In this document: positions 1-12,062 of the stretch, one piece after another
How the letters are laid out: every line of letters starts with the position of its first letter
How positions within the stretch are numbered: position 1 is the stretch's first letter
NCBI RefSeq assembly: GCF_964340395.1
Contig: NC_135564.1
Span: 22,885,887-22,949,886 of the forward strand
Direction of reading: 5' to 3'
Length of the DNA: 64,000 bases
From: Glandiceps talaboti
Lineage: Eukaryota > Hemichordata > Enteropneusta > Spengelidae
The notes under the pieces: model-generated
The model's input: the letters and a program-made list of their open reading frames with translations, nothing else
Database searches by the model: none
What the model was told of the DNA's origin: nothing
Made by a program: the position numbers and the translations under genes

Positions 1-1290
1 GTATATTTGTTAAGCATAACAACATACATTTGTCCTATAATGAATAATTTGCATAATTAATTATTTTTACTCCAGTAAGGGTACGGTATTAAAAGGGGGA
101 TATATGTCTGTCTGTGTGTGTGTGTGTGTGTCTGTCTGTCTGTCTGTCTGTCTATCTGTCTGTGATTAGTTTTTGAGCGAGATCTGTTCATGTGAATTAG
201 AGAAATTTGCATATCAATGAAATCAACTAATTAAGCAATATCTTAAGACTGCATACTTCAATTTCAATATAATTTAGTATATTCGTTAAAAAACATAACA
301 ACATACATTTGTCCTATAAAATGTTGATGTACCTTACAGCGTTAATGAATAATTTGCATAATTAATGATTTTTGGTAATTAGGCTATATCTTACGACTGC
401 ATACTTCAATTTCAATATAATTCAGTTCATACATTAAACCATAACAAATTGTGTATGTCCTATAAAGTTAGTTGATGTACCTTACAGTTTTAATGAATAA
501 TTTGCATAATTAATGATTTTCAGTAATTAGGCTATATCTTAAGAATACGTACTTCAATTTCAATATAATTCAGTACATACTTTGACCATAACAATCGCAT
601 ATGTCCTGTAAAGCTTGTTGATGTACCTTTCAGTGTTAATGAATAATTTGCATAATTAATGATTCTTGGTACTTAGGCTATATCTTACGACTGCATACTT
701 CAATTTCAATACAATTCAGTTCATACATTAACCATAACAAATTGTGTATGTCCTATAAAGTTAGTTGATGTACCTTACAGTGTTAATGAATAATTTGCAT
801 AATTAATGAGTTTCAGTAATTAGGCTATATCTTAAGACTGCATACTTCAATTTCAATACAATTTAGTACTTACGTTGAACATAACAGAGTGCATATCTCC
901 TATAAAATTTGTTGATTTCACTTTAAAGATTTAGTGAATAATTTGTATAATTAATTATTTCCAGTAATTAGGCTATATCTTAAGACTGCATACTTCAATT
1001 TCAATATAATTTACTTCATACATTAACCATAACAAAGTGGATATGTCCTATAAAATTTGTTGATATAGCTTACAGTTTTAATGAAAAATTTGCATAATTA
1101 ATGATTTTAGGTAACTAAAATGCAAGCTTCAAATTTCGTATAATATGGTACATATATCAACCACAATAATACACACCTGTCCTGTGAAGTTTGTTGCTAC
1201 AACTTTTACCTTTAATGAGTATTTTGAATAATGAACGATATTCAGTAATTAAGCAGTATCATGCACTCTTCAAATTCCGTATAATTTGGC
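1..1290 (+). repeat. tandem ~148-bp repeat, left arm
   Basis: About eight diverged units, each with GAATAATTTGCATAATTAAT and CATACTTCAATTTCAATATA; the latter motif recurs near 255, 400, 550, 695, 845 and 990. Units decay toward 1290. Reverse-orientation copies lie at 2560-3240. Confidence 0.75.
105..165 (+). repeat. TG / TCTG microsatellite
   Basis: A (GT)n run followed by (TCTG)n inside the first repeat arm. Confidence 0.9.
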
Positions 1291-1865
1291 ACATACATCT
1301 GTTGCTATGTATAGCTGTCCAGTTTTGAATGTTGTTCATTACTGTTATATTTAGATTAGACATTGTCATTTTACTGTTGTCATGGGCATTGTCTTGGTTG
1401 GTAGGCATATTTTCCCTCATCGTGATGTTTAGTACTAAGTCTTGATTACCTAATTAAGATTGTAATATATGGTGAATGATATCTGCCCCCCCTCCCTTCA
1501 GTTTGGTTGATTGCACCTGTACACACAATATCAGCATGCAAGCTACCATGCATGGTGTATACATTCATAATTTCATTAAGTACGTATTAATCATTAGCAT
1601 TAATAACTACTTCAACTACTATATATGTGCTTTGTTATGGTACATACAGAAAAGTTACATAAAAATTGAAGTTTGCCTTTTTAAGATATTGCCTAACTAC
1701 CAAAATAAGTAATTATCCAAATGAATCATTAAAGGTAAAAACTACATTAACAAGCTTTGTAGAACATGTGGGTTTTTGATCGTGTAATTTGCTTAATTAC
1801 CAATAAACCCTACTATTATCCATTGATATTCATGCTTGCACATAGCCATATACACATGCAAGCGC

Positions 1866-1911
1866 ACAGACAGACAGAGCGACAGACAGACAAAGAGACA
1901 TACATGCACAC

Positions 1912-1976
<65 letters not shown>

Positions 1977-1977
1977 G
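1866..1977 (+). repeat. CAGA tetranucleotide microsatellite
   Basis: (CAGA)n with an interrupted left part and a pure stretch of about 14 units from 1918. Open frames across it are artefacts of the repeat. Confidence 0.95.
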
Positions 1978-2065
1978 CTATCACTTAACTCTCCTTTACG
2001 AAAGGCAAAAAGTAACTTTCCCCATCTGATATACTAACCGGGCCTGTCTGTTTGTGTCGCTGTCT

Positions 2066-2239
<174 letters not shown>

Positions 2240-2559
2240 ACCGGTCTATTTTGACATTCCAAGATCAATCTTCACATTAAATGGTTTTTGTCACTAATAT
2301 GACAAAGGTTATCAATGTATGTACATATGAATGATGAATACAAATCAACTAACATCACGATGCCTTTAAGCAGGTTATGTCAACGTCCTTGTTTTTGCAA
2401 ATTAACAATATTATAAGTTACATCATCAAGCTTTAATTGACATTTGCACTTCTTTACAATCAATACATGTATTGAATTATCTGAAATTTAAAGTTGGCAT
2501 ACTAAAAATACTGCCTCATCAAGACGATCATTGATGTAAATTAATCACAATCAAAAAAT

Positions 2560-3240
2560 ACATGAACGTAGTCACAAGTTTTCTCCTAATTACTGAGAAT
2601 CATTAATTATGCAAATTAGTCATTACAATTGAAAACTATACCAACAGGCTTTAGAGGATAAGTGTGCTTTGTCATGGATGATGACTGTGCCAAATTATAT
2701 GGAAATTGAAGTGTGCATTCCAAAGATATAATTTAATTACTGAAGATCATTAATTATTGAAAATACTCATTCAAAGTAACAGCTATATCAGAACATGTGC
2801 ACATTCTTAGGGTTAATATATGTACCAAATTATATATAATTTGAAGTTTGCATTCTAAAATAAAGCTTAATTACCGGAAATCATTAATTATGCAAATTAC
2901 TCATTAAAACCAAAAAACTGTGCTAACAGGCCTTATTGGATGTGTATTTTGCTATGGTTAATGCATGTGCCAAATTATATGGAATTTGAAGACACAGCTT
3001 AAGACGCAGCTAAATTACTGAAAATCATTAATTATGCAAATTATTCATTAACACTATAAGCTAAATCAACAAACTTTATAGGTCATATGTCCTTTATTAT
3101 GGTTAACGCATTACCAAATTATATTGAATATGAAATGCATTCCAAAGATATAGCCTAATTACTCAAAACCATTAATTATATATATGTGCAAATGTTAATT
3201 AATGTTCATTGGATGTTTACCAAAATCTAACAATTTCTTT
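2560..3240 (-). repeat. inverted, decayed copies of the ~148-bp repeat, right arm
   Basis: Motifs such as TACTGAAAATCATTAATTAT and GATATAGCCTAATTACT are reverse complements of those at 1-1290 and recur about every 130-150 bases. Units are more diverged than in the left arm. Confidence 0.65.
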
Positions 3241-4079
3241 CCATTATCATATAGAATATGTGTAGCAAGTTTCATTAGAATCGATACAATAGAAATGATA
3301 TAATGCCTGCTTTTGATATAACTTGACAATTGTATTTATAGGGATGGAGAAGTTGAAATATCTTTACTAACAAAAAAAAGACAACAAATATCATTTTTGA
3401 TCCAAAATATCACTAAAAATAGAAAACGACTCATATAAACTTGTCGTGAACAAGCCTAGGCTTAGCCTCCCCCAAGGGACATGTACACCAAATATCAAAA
3501 CATTCTGACTGTCGGTTTCAGAGACGAAGGTGAAAATAGAAAGCTGACGGACGACAGACAATGACGGAGAATCAACTCCACTCATCTGTCGCTGACAGTG
3601 GAGCTAAAAACTTGAGTTTTAATATACAAGATTGAGAAATGCAGTGATATTTTACAAGCACGCTTTGGCAAAGGAAAAAATAGACAATTGATATCATCAC
3701 TTTGTTATGTCGATCACTCAAGAATCGTAATGAGGATATCGAGTATGAAATATTTTGTGTCATTTTTCAGATACAACTTTTACTTTTAATTATTGTCAAT
3801 AAAGCAACAAAAGTAAAGTGAGTTCTGCCATCTCATAACTAAAGACAATCGAACGTCTATAAGGTAATTATTCATCCAAACTTAATACAAGTCCAAACGT
3901 AACGTGCATTTCAAATGTAATGTCTGTGCTAGCCTGTATTTTCTAAGGCGATTAAAAGTCGCCGGATTTAATATATTGAGCCCAATTTGTATTACGAATT
4001 CAACGAGAGCTAAGCTTATATGCCAATAAAATGTGTTGTTATAATGTGAACTTGATATCATATGATATCAGGCCGATCG

Positions 4080-4112
4080 CAGGTCAGGTCAGGTCAGGTT
4101 AGGTCAGGTCTT
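4080..4112 (+). repeat. AGGTC pentanucleotide repeat
   Basis: Six direct AGGTC units at five-base spacing, one changed to AGGTT. It contains AGGTCA half-site-like sequences only as a by-product of the repeat. Confidence 0.8.
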
Positions 4113-4797
4113 GACAAAATGTTATTTTTGGATTCACATTACAATGATCTGTCATCTGCTTTTTATTCGCAATATTTATTGGGTTTCATGGCAAATCCCA
4201 CTTTCTTTCTGCGATATTACACTCGCTTGTCAAATGTTGACATCGTATATGCTATAAATCCTTAATGACACAAACTCATCTTGGTTTGCTATGATGAAAA
4301 ATACTGTCATCTCAAATGAAGTTGGCACACTTTCTTGTTTTTTGGCGCATTTTTGATACATTCCGGATATGTCTATGATACATCTAGATGCTTCATGTAG
4401 GTGAAGTTGGCTCAGGATCATTTTGAAACTAATATTCATTGCACTTCAAAAACACACAACAAAACAGAAGCACAAGTCTGAGAAATGTAGACATATGATT
4501 ATAACAACAGTCTTGAGTTGGAGAATAAGCTCTTGAAATTGAGTTATGACAGTCAGTGAATAGCTATTAGTATGGTCAAAAACATTCATCATATTCAGCA
4601 CTTTTCACCACAATCACCAGACAGACAGTCATCATTCAAGTCATTCACACTAGGGCTTGAATGTGAACATGAAAATAAGTCTGCACCAAACAAAAGTTTG
4701 CCCAGACATTAGGGCTATCTGTCCAACAAACAGGTCACCCATGGGCTTCCCAAGCCGTTTTGTTCTTCAATGATCAATGGTCACTTCATTTAGCCAA

Positions 4798-4908
4798 GCC
4801 ATTTTCATACATTCTTGTCCTAATCATATTGCAATGGTACATTTTAGTTAGCCATTGCCATTTTCATACATTCTTGTCCTAATCATATTGCAATGGTACA
4901 TTTTAGTT
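4798..4908 (+). repeat. 59-bp tandem duplication
   Basis: Two near-identical units (4798 and 4857) containing CATACATTCTTGTCCTAATC. Confidence 0.9.
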
Positions 4909-5506
4909 GTGTCAATCGTCATGTTTCATAAATATTGAAATTGCATGAAAAACGACGATTTGCCGATATAAGCATCTGCCATCTCTTTTGTTGTTCACAT
5001 ACATGTAACATTTTGAAAGTGCATGTAATGGTCCAGTACTCCCTGGCCAAGAAAAGGCAAACCGTTTTTTTTTTACTCTTGAATGCACCCAGTATGTACA
5101 AGAAGGAATATGAAATCGGTATGAATCAGATTTAAACTGAATGCCTCCCATAAGGGCAAAACCATAAATTTTTGGGCCTACACTCATTGTTGGAATGCAA
5201 AATTCTAAACTATAGCTACTATACATGATGTACCACTTAATTACTCAAGGCAAGGAAAAGAACTTCCCCAGTCTAGAAATATGACCGACGAGGATACTAC
5301 GTCCATGGACTTGTGATTATGAGAAGTCTTCAAAATACCAAAGTTTGGAACAGTACCAAGCTATATAGACGACTGACGATCAAGTTGCAATTCCCAAACC
5401 CAAATGTTAACCAAGCAAGAACCTAATCTAGCTGCTAGAGCGTTGGTGTTCTTCCAAAATAAATACAATATGACACACGAATGAACATTGCTATCGAGGA
5501 TGGATC

Positions 5507-5592
5507 ATCGTTCGGGCTAGCCCTCACTGCGAACTTCATTCGCTTATCGTATCGGAAGAAAGCCCGAACGTCTAGCAGCAAGACTAGCAAGA
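5507..5592 (+). repeat. structured stem-loop repeat, copy 1
   Basis: Perfect 10-bp outer stem CGTTCGGGCT (5509-5518) with AGCCCGAACG (5561-5570), an inner GCGAA/TTCGC stem, and a conserved tail TCTAGCAGCAAGACTA. The related copy is at 37637-37727. Confidence 0.55.
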
Positions 5593-6456
5593 ACAATGAG
5601 AAGAGAAGAGAAGAGAAGACAAAACTTAAACAAAGTATCTATGAAATCAAAACCAACAGAGTAAACTATTTTGAACGAAAAATGAACTATTTACGTGAAC
5701 TCTGAACTATTGAACCATAGATCATTGTATTTATTATTATGCTATTTTGTCTAGCCAATGACTTTAAATATTTTTGTGTAATGTTTAGACAAGATATTTT
5801 CTGTCTGACTTTTGCTTTCCGTGTTCGTCAATGCGGAGGTCTCGTGGTCAGTTAATCTTCATTGGTTTAGTTTGCTTAAAATTTTCAATGTTGCTGCAGT
5901 TCGACAGAGAAAGCCAATTTCACTGGTTTATTTTGATGTCTCAACTTATTTCTGAATATTCTACTTCTAGCTATCAAGCTAGATATACCCCTTCTCATCG
6001 ATATTGTGGGTTGGGGCCATTGGTTTAGTAGTAATAGTTTTCTAATTCTGACCTCGAATTGTGCCAATATTATAAATTGAAGTTGCTCCTCTGTAATGTA
6101 TTATGACGTGAACTTTTCATGAATTGTAACTATGTTTTAATCTGTTAATTATTGTTAATAGACTTGAGGACAGATCTTATGGAAAGAGAGGAGAATGGCT
6201 TTGGAGTGAAGACTCAGGACTTTGATAAATAAAGTCTATGTTCCAGTTACACCACATACATTTACTACAATACTTGCTGATCTTAAGTTTTGATAAAATA
6301 ATCAACTTGAAAATCAATGTTACTACACTGATGAGTCTGTTTTGTGTTTTAACCTTTTCTTTCATTACCAATTCTTGTTTCTCGATTTTCAAATATACCC
6401 CTGGTCTCGTCGCCTTATATTTCACACACACTTTACAGCATACAAACGGGACAGTA

Positions 6457-8222
6457 GGGAGCGATCAGTTTTTACGGCCGGGGGTGGGCCGGTGACTTTT
6501 TGTTCATGTTGTACTTAAAAATAGTGACCCCCTGCAATTCATCCACAAAACAATCCAACCCCCCCCCCCCTGACAAATAAAAAACACAATGACCCCCCCC
6601 CCCATCTGTTGACAAGAAACACTCTTTTTGTTCTTGCAAAAGACACTCTATTCTCAAAGCATAATACCGCACACTGCATAGTTAATTTTACATGTTACAT
6701 TTTCAGTAATTTTAAGTGTGTCTGGTAAATTGCTAACCAAAATCCACAGTTTCACATGTATAAAGCTGTATGAAGAAGTGAAACACAAACACTGAAAAGT
6801 AATTTTTGATAAGACATGTAGTTCGTACTATAGCTATGCAAAGTAACAGTTCAATAGTTGATATATACTCAATATGATAAATATGATAAATCAACACATT
6901 AGGGGTGAAATCAGTAGGCAAACAACTAATTCTTTTAGTAAGGCCTCAGAACCCCTTCCCCATCCCCTTCTAACTAAATTGGTAAAATTGTTGCACACAC
7001 CACAATCAATTTCAAATCAGTATGTAGTATTATGTAGTGCTATAAATACAAAGCCAGTATGTAGTGAGGTAAAATAGCTCTTTTATTGGCACAATAAATG
7101 TATTTTAGTGCCATGCATAACAAATTGTTTCCCCATTTTTCAATCTGACATTTTTAGAATTGTTTGTATTGGGGTACAAAACAGATTTCATTATAAAAGA
7201 CCTCCTCTCACCCCCACCCCACACTAAAAGAATTTAGTTTTTACCCTACATTGAACTATTGATCTCAACCATAAATCAATTTGGGACTTCTAATGGAGAT
7301 GATTGTAGTTATCTTACATTAGATGTACAAAAATATATAGGAACTAGACTAACTATATACATGGACATTGAATATCCAATATCTAGACACAGGCTGGGTC
7401 AGGCACTTTCAGTCACAGTGTTTGCCACATATTATTTCAAAGTGTCCTAAATTGGTTATGTTTGTGCACACTTCCACATGTTCAGGTCAATGGAGGAACA
7501 GATTTTAGAGCCAGTAAATCTTAAGGTATTTCATTTCTTATGTGTTACATGTACAGCTACACAAGCAAGTTTTTCTACCACAAGATGACACAACTCATGG
7601 CATGCAATAGCGAGAAGTCATTTCTAACAAATACCTGTTCCTTAAAGGTGGCCATAGTGCAGTGTTGTGATACCATACCATATGTATTGGATGTATCAAG
7701 AGACAGAGTTTTTGTTATATTTGAATGTATATTTATAGCTATTTGTTTATGGTTTATTTTATGCACATACATTTTTTTGTTTAATAGCTCACACAGCGCC
7801 CGCGGCTCAATGACTAGTACACATGCGTGTCCTATATACTATGTGATTTTTTTTGGTGGTTTTACCCAAGGATGCATTGCGGTACAATGACTACGCATGC
7901 GCGTTCTATGTACGAAGTGCAATCTCCACACTGAGAGCGCTATCTATGATATCATCATGAGGCAGCCGCTCACAAATGAATCTATAGGTATACCCAGCTG
8001 TCCGAGCTTAGGGGCTTTGGCCTAGTTATGATATTAAATGTATGAACATTTAAGTGCAGGAGTGTGGCTCATGATTTTGTTTAGTTGAAAACAAAGTGAC
8101 CCCCCCCCCTATTCACTTCGTAAAAATGACCCCCCCCCCCTTCTTTGAGTCACAAATTAAGATGACCCCCCCCCTCCTCTGATTTGTCGGCCCCCGGGCC
8201 GTAAAAACTGATCGCACCCTTA
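6457..8222. mobile_element. inverted pair of C-tract repeats (family E), possible TIR element
   Basis: The left end reads GCGATCAGTTTTTACGGCC and the right end is its reverse complement at about 8198-8216. Inside each are poly-C tracts preceded by TGA. The middle (6660-8080) has no recognised coding sequence. It may be one 1.77-kb element or two independent copies in opposite orientation; no clear target duplication was found. Confidence 0.45.
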
Positions 8223-9775
8223 GGTAACGGGCTTCACTCACAGCAATGGAAAATAAATTCCCTAGCCAACAATTGCATGCATCTTCAGGGCAGTATGTAT
8301 CACTGACTGTATTCCATAAAATGATATTTTCTTTGACACTCAATACCTCATTATTTTAGCAACTTTCATGTCACATTATTATGTGTATACATCTGAAAAC
8401 GTTTCATACTAAATACTGTAGAGTAATTTATTTTACCACTGTGACAATTACATAGCACACAATGACGTTTCAATGTCAGGAACACCTCCATGTAAGTCTT
8501 TGGCCTTACAATTCGAGATTTACGTTCGTGAAAGTTAATATAAACAGAATAGTTCATGAGGCAGTTTTAAACTCAATTTCTTTAAGTTGCTTACAGCCAA
8601 GATACCAATGTTCTCTTTGTATGTGAATTGCCCCTGATAGCCTCTTCCCACAACCAGCAGCCTCCGTCCAAGCATGAGTCTATTTGAGAAGCAAAATCTA
8701 TGTATATTGACAAATATGAAAAGTAGCTAATCAATGTGATCATGTCACGCCATTGCTCACCTTGCTCGCCATTGCCATCGCCAATGATCATGTTACGCCA
8801 TTGCCATCACCAATGATCATGTCACGCCATCGCGCAGCTGCTCTTGTAGTAGTCTGTAATTAGTCATTATTGGACACTATTGATCTTTAATGACTTAATG
8901 TTGTCATCTCAGAAGAATACTATTCGTGAAATGCAAACATTTGTTATATTACTAATTCATGACAGCTGACCGATCACTGTGATCCCGCGTCACATCAAAA
9001 CTTTCCAAATACCAGAAAGTTGTATCCTGTCATACTTGACAACATATGGAACGCGATGCATATACTCTACACAGTTTTGAACGTAAATGCATATAGAAAA
9101 AATACACAACGCACATCAAACTGCACTTTATATGATTTTGCAAGACTCTAATAATCTCACAATTAAAATGACTAATGTAGTGAATGTCTATATTTCTAGC
9201 TGTGAATTACTGGATATATATTTTAATATGGCCACCATAACTCTGTTTCTTTATGTCAACACTATGTTTGAAATGTATTTTACCATGTATGCATCATTAA
9301 TTATATGCTGTGTTGGACATATATATGCTTATATGTTTATGCCATGAAAACTATAGTCGTAAAACATTGACATTGTAATGGGTAGTAGGTGATAGAACAC
9401 TTCCTCTTGTAATATACCTCCTAAGCTTCGAAACAGTAAGTCAGAACTGTTCTACTCTTCAGTATGAACTTGTCAGAAGGGATTAATACACTTTCTATTT
9501 TGTACACTACATGTTATTGACACTACAGATCACCACATCTCATCAGATTCCAGTTTCTATTATACACTATGTATGACTACCTTAAGTTCTCTAACATACC
9601 AATGACTTTACTATACATGCAATATTAATGCCCCATTACCAATGTAACAGGCCCGTTTGTATGTGACATGTGAAACTCATTTAAAATTTATATTTACGTT
9701 AGCTTTTCAAAACTTAGAAACATTACCTCAAAAAGCTATGAATATAACCTAATAATTGCCTTAATAGAAACAAAA

Positions 9776-10545
9776 AAAACTCCAGATCTGCCAGGGGAAA
9801 CCCCAACGACTCCCTCACCAACCAACAATCAGATGCACCAACCTTTTTACTGTCATAATGGTATTAAACTTTTCTGAAATATTTTCACCATATGCTAGTT
9901 TGAGATGATATTGTCTTTTAAAGATGTGAAAGTCTTGGCAAGATAAAATTGCCTTAAACTCCAAATCTCCCCTACCAATGACACTACCATTAGACGTGAC
10001 CTTTACTATAATGATGCCATTTTACTTTTAAGAACACATTTCAACACTATGCAAGTTATAAAGAATAGTTTCTGATACTTGATGGTGCTGTCTTGTAAAG
10101 CTTGGAGGTTATTGCTTTAAAGGGTCTGAATAGCCTAAAAATCGGCTTTATAAGAGTAAAAACCTCCAATAGTTTCAAAATTGACTTTGCATTGTAAAAA
10201 ACCTCCAGGGCTTCTAGGGTGTGACCCCCTAGGACCCCCCCCCCCCCATGAGGTGTACACATCCGAATCCCAGTCTCAAGTTCTTCCCCCTACTACTTGC
10301 TATCAACCTGTGTTTCAAAAATATTTCAACCTTATGTAGTTGCTGTTTGCATGTTGGTGGTGTCTTGTAAAGCTTTGAAGTTATTGCCTGAAAGTGTCTG
10401 AATAGTCTCAAAATTGACTTTTCAGAGTAAAAAACCTCCAGGTCTCCGAGGGGGAGACCCCTTCTCAAGTTCTCAAGTTTCCCCCTACCATTCACTGTCA
10501 AGGTAAGGTGTATTAAACTCCTTTTTGGAATATATTTACCCTGTG
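9776..10545. repeat. dispersed repeat family D, about three units
   Basis: Units with CTTGTAAAGCTT, GTGTCTGAATAG and CTCCAGG...GGGGGAGACCCC recur around 10090, 10365 and at 15044-15480. The long minus-strand open frames at 10056-10552 fall entirely within this repeat and are not taken as genes. Confidence 0.6.
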
Positions 10546-10639
10546 TAGTCAATAATATAATTATCCCGGGATCTTATAAAGTATTTGTGAGAGTCAAGCA
10601 GTCCACACTGAGTCACGATCAAAAAATACCTGTTATGTG

Positions 10640-10830
10640 AATATTGTATGGGGGGGGGGGGGTCATCATGTTTTAGAATTAAGTGACAGGAGGTCAGTCT
10701 GTTTTTGGTTTTACAGATGGGGGAGTGGGGGGGGGGGTCAGTGGGATGGATATGGGGTCAGTGACTTTTGTGGGCCCGATGGAAGAATCCACCAACTCCC
10801 GCCCCAGGCTGGAGAAACTGACCAGTCCCT
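10640..10830. repeat. family E G-tract repeat copy
   Basis: G-runs of 10-13 bases followed by TCAT or TCAG, then GTGGGCCCGATGG. Same type as the termini at 6457 and 8222. Confidence 0.5.
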
Positions 10831-11579
10831 TACTGTTTTTATTCGAAAAATAACAAAAATAACAAAAATTGTAAATTTTGTAACGTACATTTCAGTATCG
10901 TACATTTTTTACATGTTCAAAAATACCCCCAGGCTATAATAAAGGGCACGATTACGCTGTAACTTTGCAAGTTTGTGGTAGTTGTATGTATCCAAATATC
11001 TAACAATACCAGTTAATAAATCGCTAATGGCAAACTTGACGTTTATAGTGTAACTTACATCAATTTCACTTCAAAAATTAGGCAGTCATTTTTTGACCGT
11101 AACATTGAATTGGTACTCAGGACTGACACTGTACTGCCTGTTTAGAGTATTACACAGTAATTTTAATATCTCAGTGATATTTTGAGACCATACTTTTATC
11201 TTTATCATTAACGGTACATAAATTACATCTATAAATACTGTATAATTTTCACAATGCAACGAAATTTGTGATAACATAGGGAAATATTGCACTAGAATTG
11301 GATTTCGGGTGTAATAGACTAAAATTAAACTACATATGAAGCTATTAGATAATTTTGAAATACTCTTTATAATAAGTCATTCACCAGATCCTTTGGGACA
11401 GTAAATGTACATTTCATGTATTTGGCTTATATTTAAAAATATAATGAAATCAAACAACTATGAAACTTTTGTTTTAGAAAGACCAGTGGATAAGGTAAAT
11501 GTACCACACAACTTATCATAATCGTATCTCCCAATATTACTGCAAGATGCGTGAGACACCATTGCACTTCTATGTTGTG

Positions 11580-11735
11580 ATTGGGTGTACACTACTTGGT
11601 GACAATGCATTCCAGCATCTCAGATAGATATTATACAAGTGATAACAATGCATATCAGCATCTAGATTGGGTGTACACTACTTGGTGACAATGCATTCCA
11701 GCATCTCAGATAGATATTATACAAGTGATGACCTT
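11580..11735 (+). repeat. 85-bp tandem duplication
   Basis: ATTGGGTGTACACTACTTGG and the following ~70 bases occur at 11580 and again at 11665, nearly identical. Confidence 0.9.
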
Positions 11736-12062
11736 TTTTTGAGAATTTCTGTTTATCATATTATTTTGTGCAAATATTCGATTTTCTTTAATTGCTTGTC
11801 AATAATGACAATATTTGTAAATATTTGGCATAAAACTCTCATGATTCATGGAATACAAAACCATGCTGGCTTCTAGACTTAGGGAATGAGCAGAACAGAA
11901 TTTACGGGGGGGGGGGGATACGAATTACATTGGGGTGCAAAGGGGAGGGCATTACAATTCTGATGGTCTGAAAGGGGGTCTACAGCCGGGGACTATGGAA
12001 TATTTTGCACATGATTTGAACCAAATTAAATCTCAGGAGCTATCGCTTACCGAGTATATTTG

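Noticed and set aside
4080-4112. Nuclear-receptor response element cluster
   Set aside because: AGGTC at five-base spacing is a simple tandem repeat; half sites overlap and no promoter is near.
5481-5705. 74-residue Lys-rich frame
   Set aside because: Overlaps the structured repeat and a GAGAA-rich tract; no homology recognised.
7540-7890. 116-residue frame with hydrophobic stretch
   Set aside because: No domain, AT-driven composition, no splice or start support; lies between two family E repeats.
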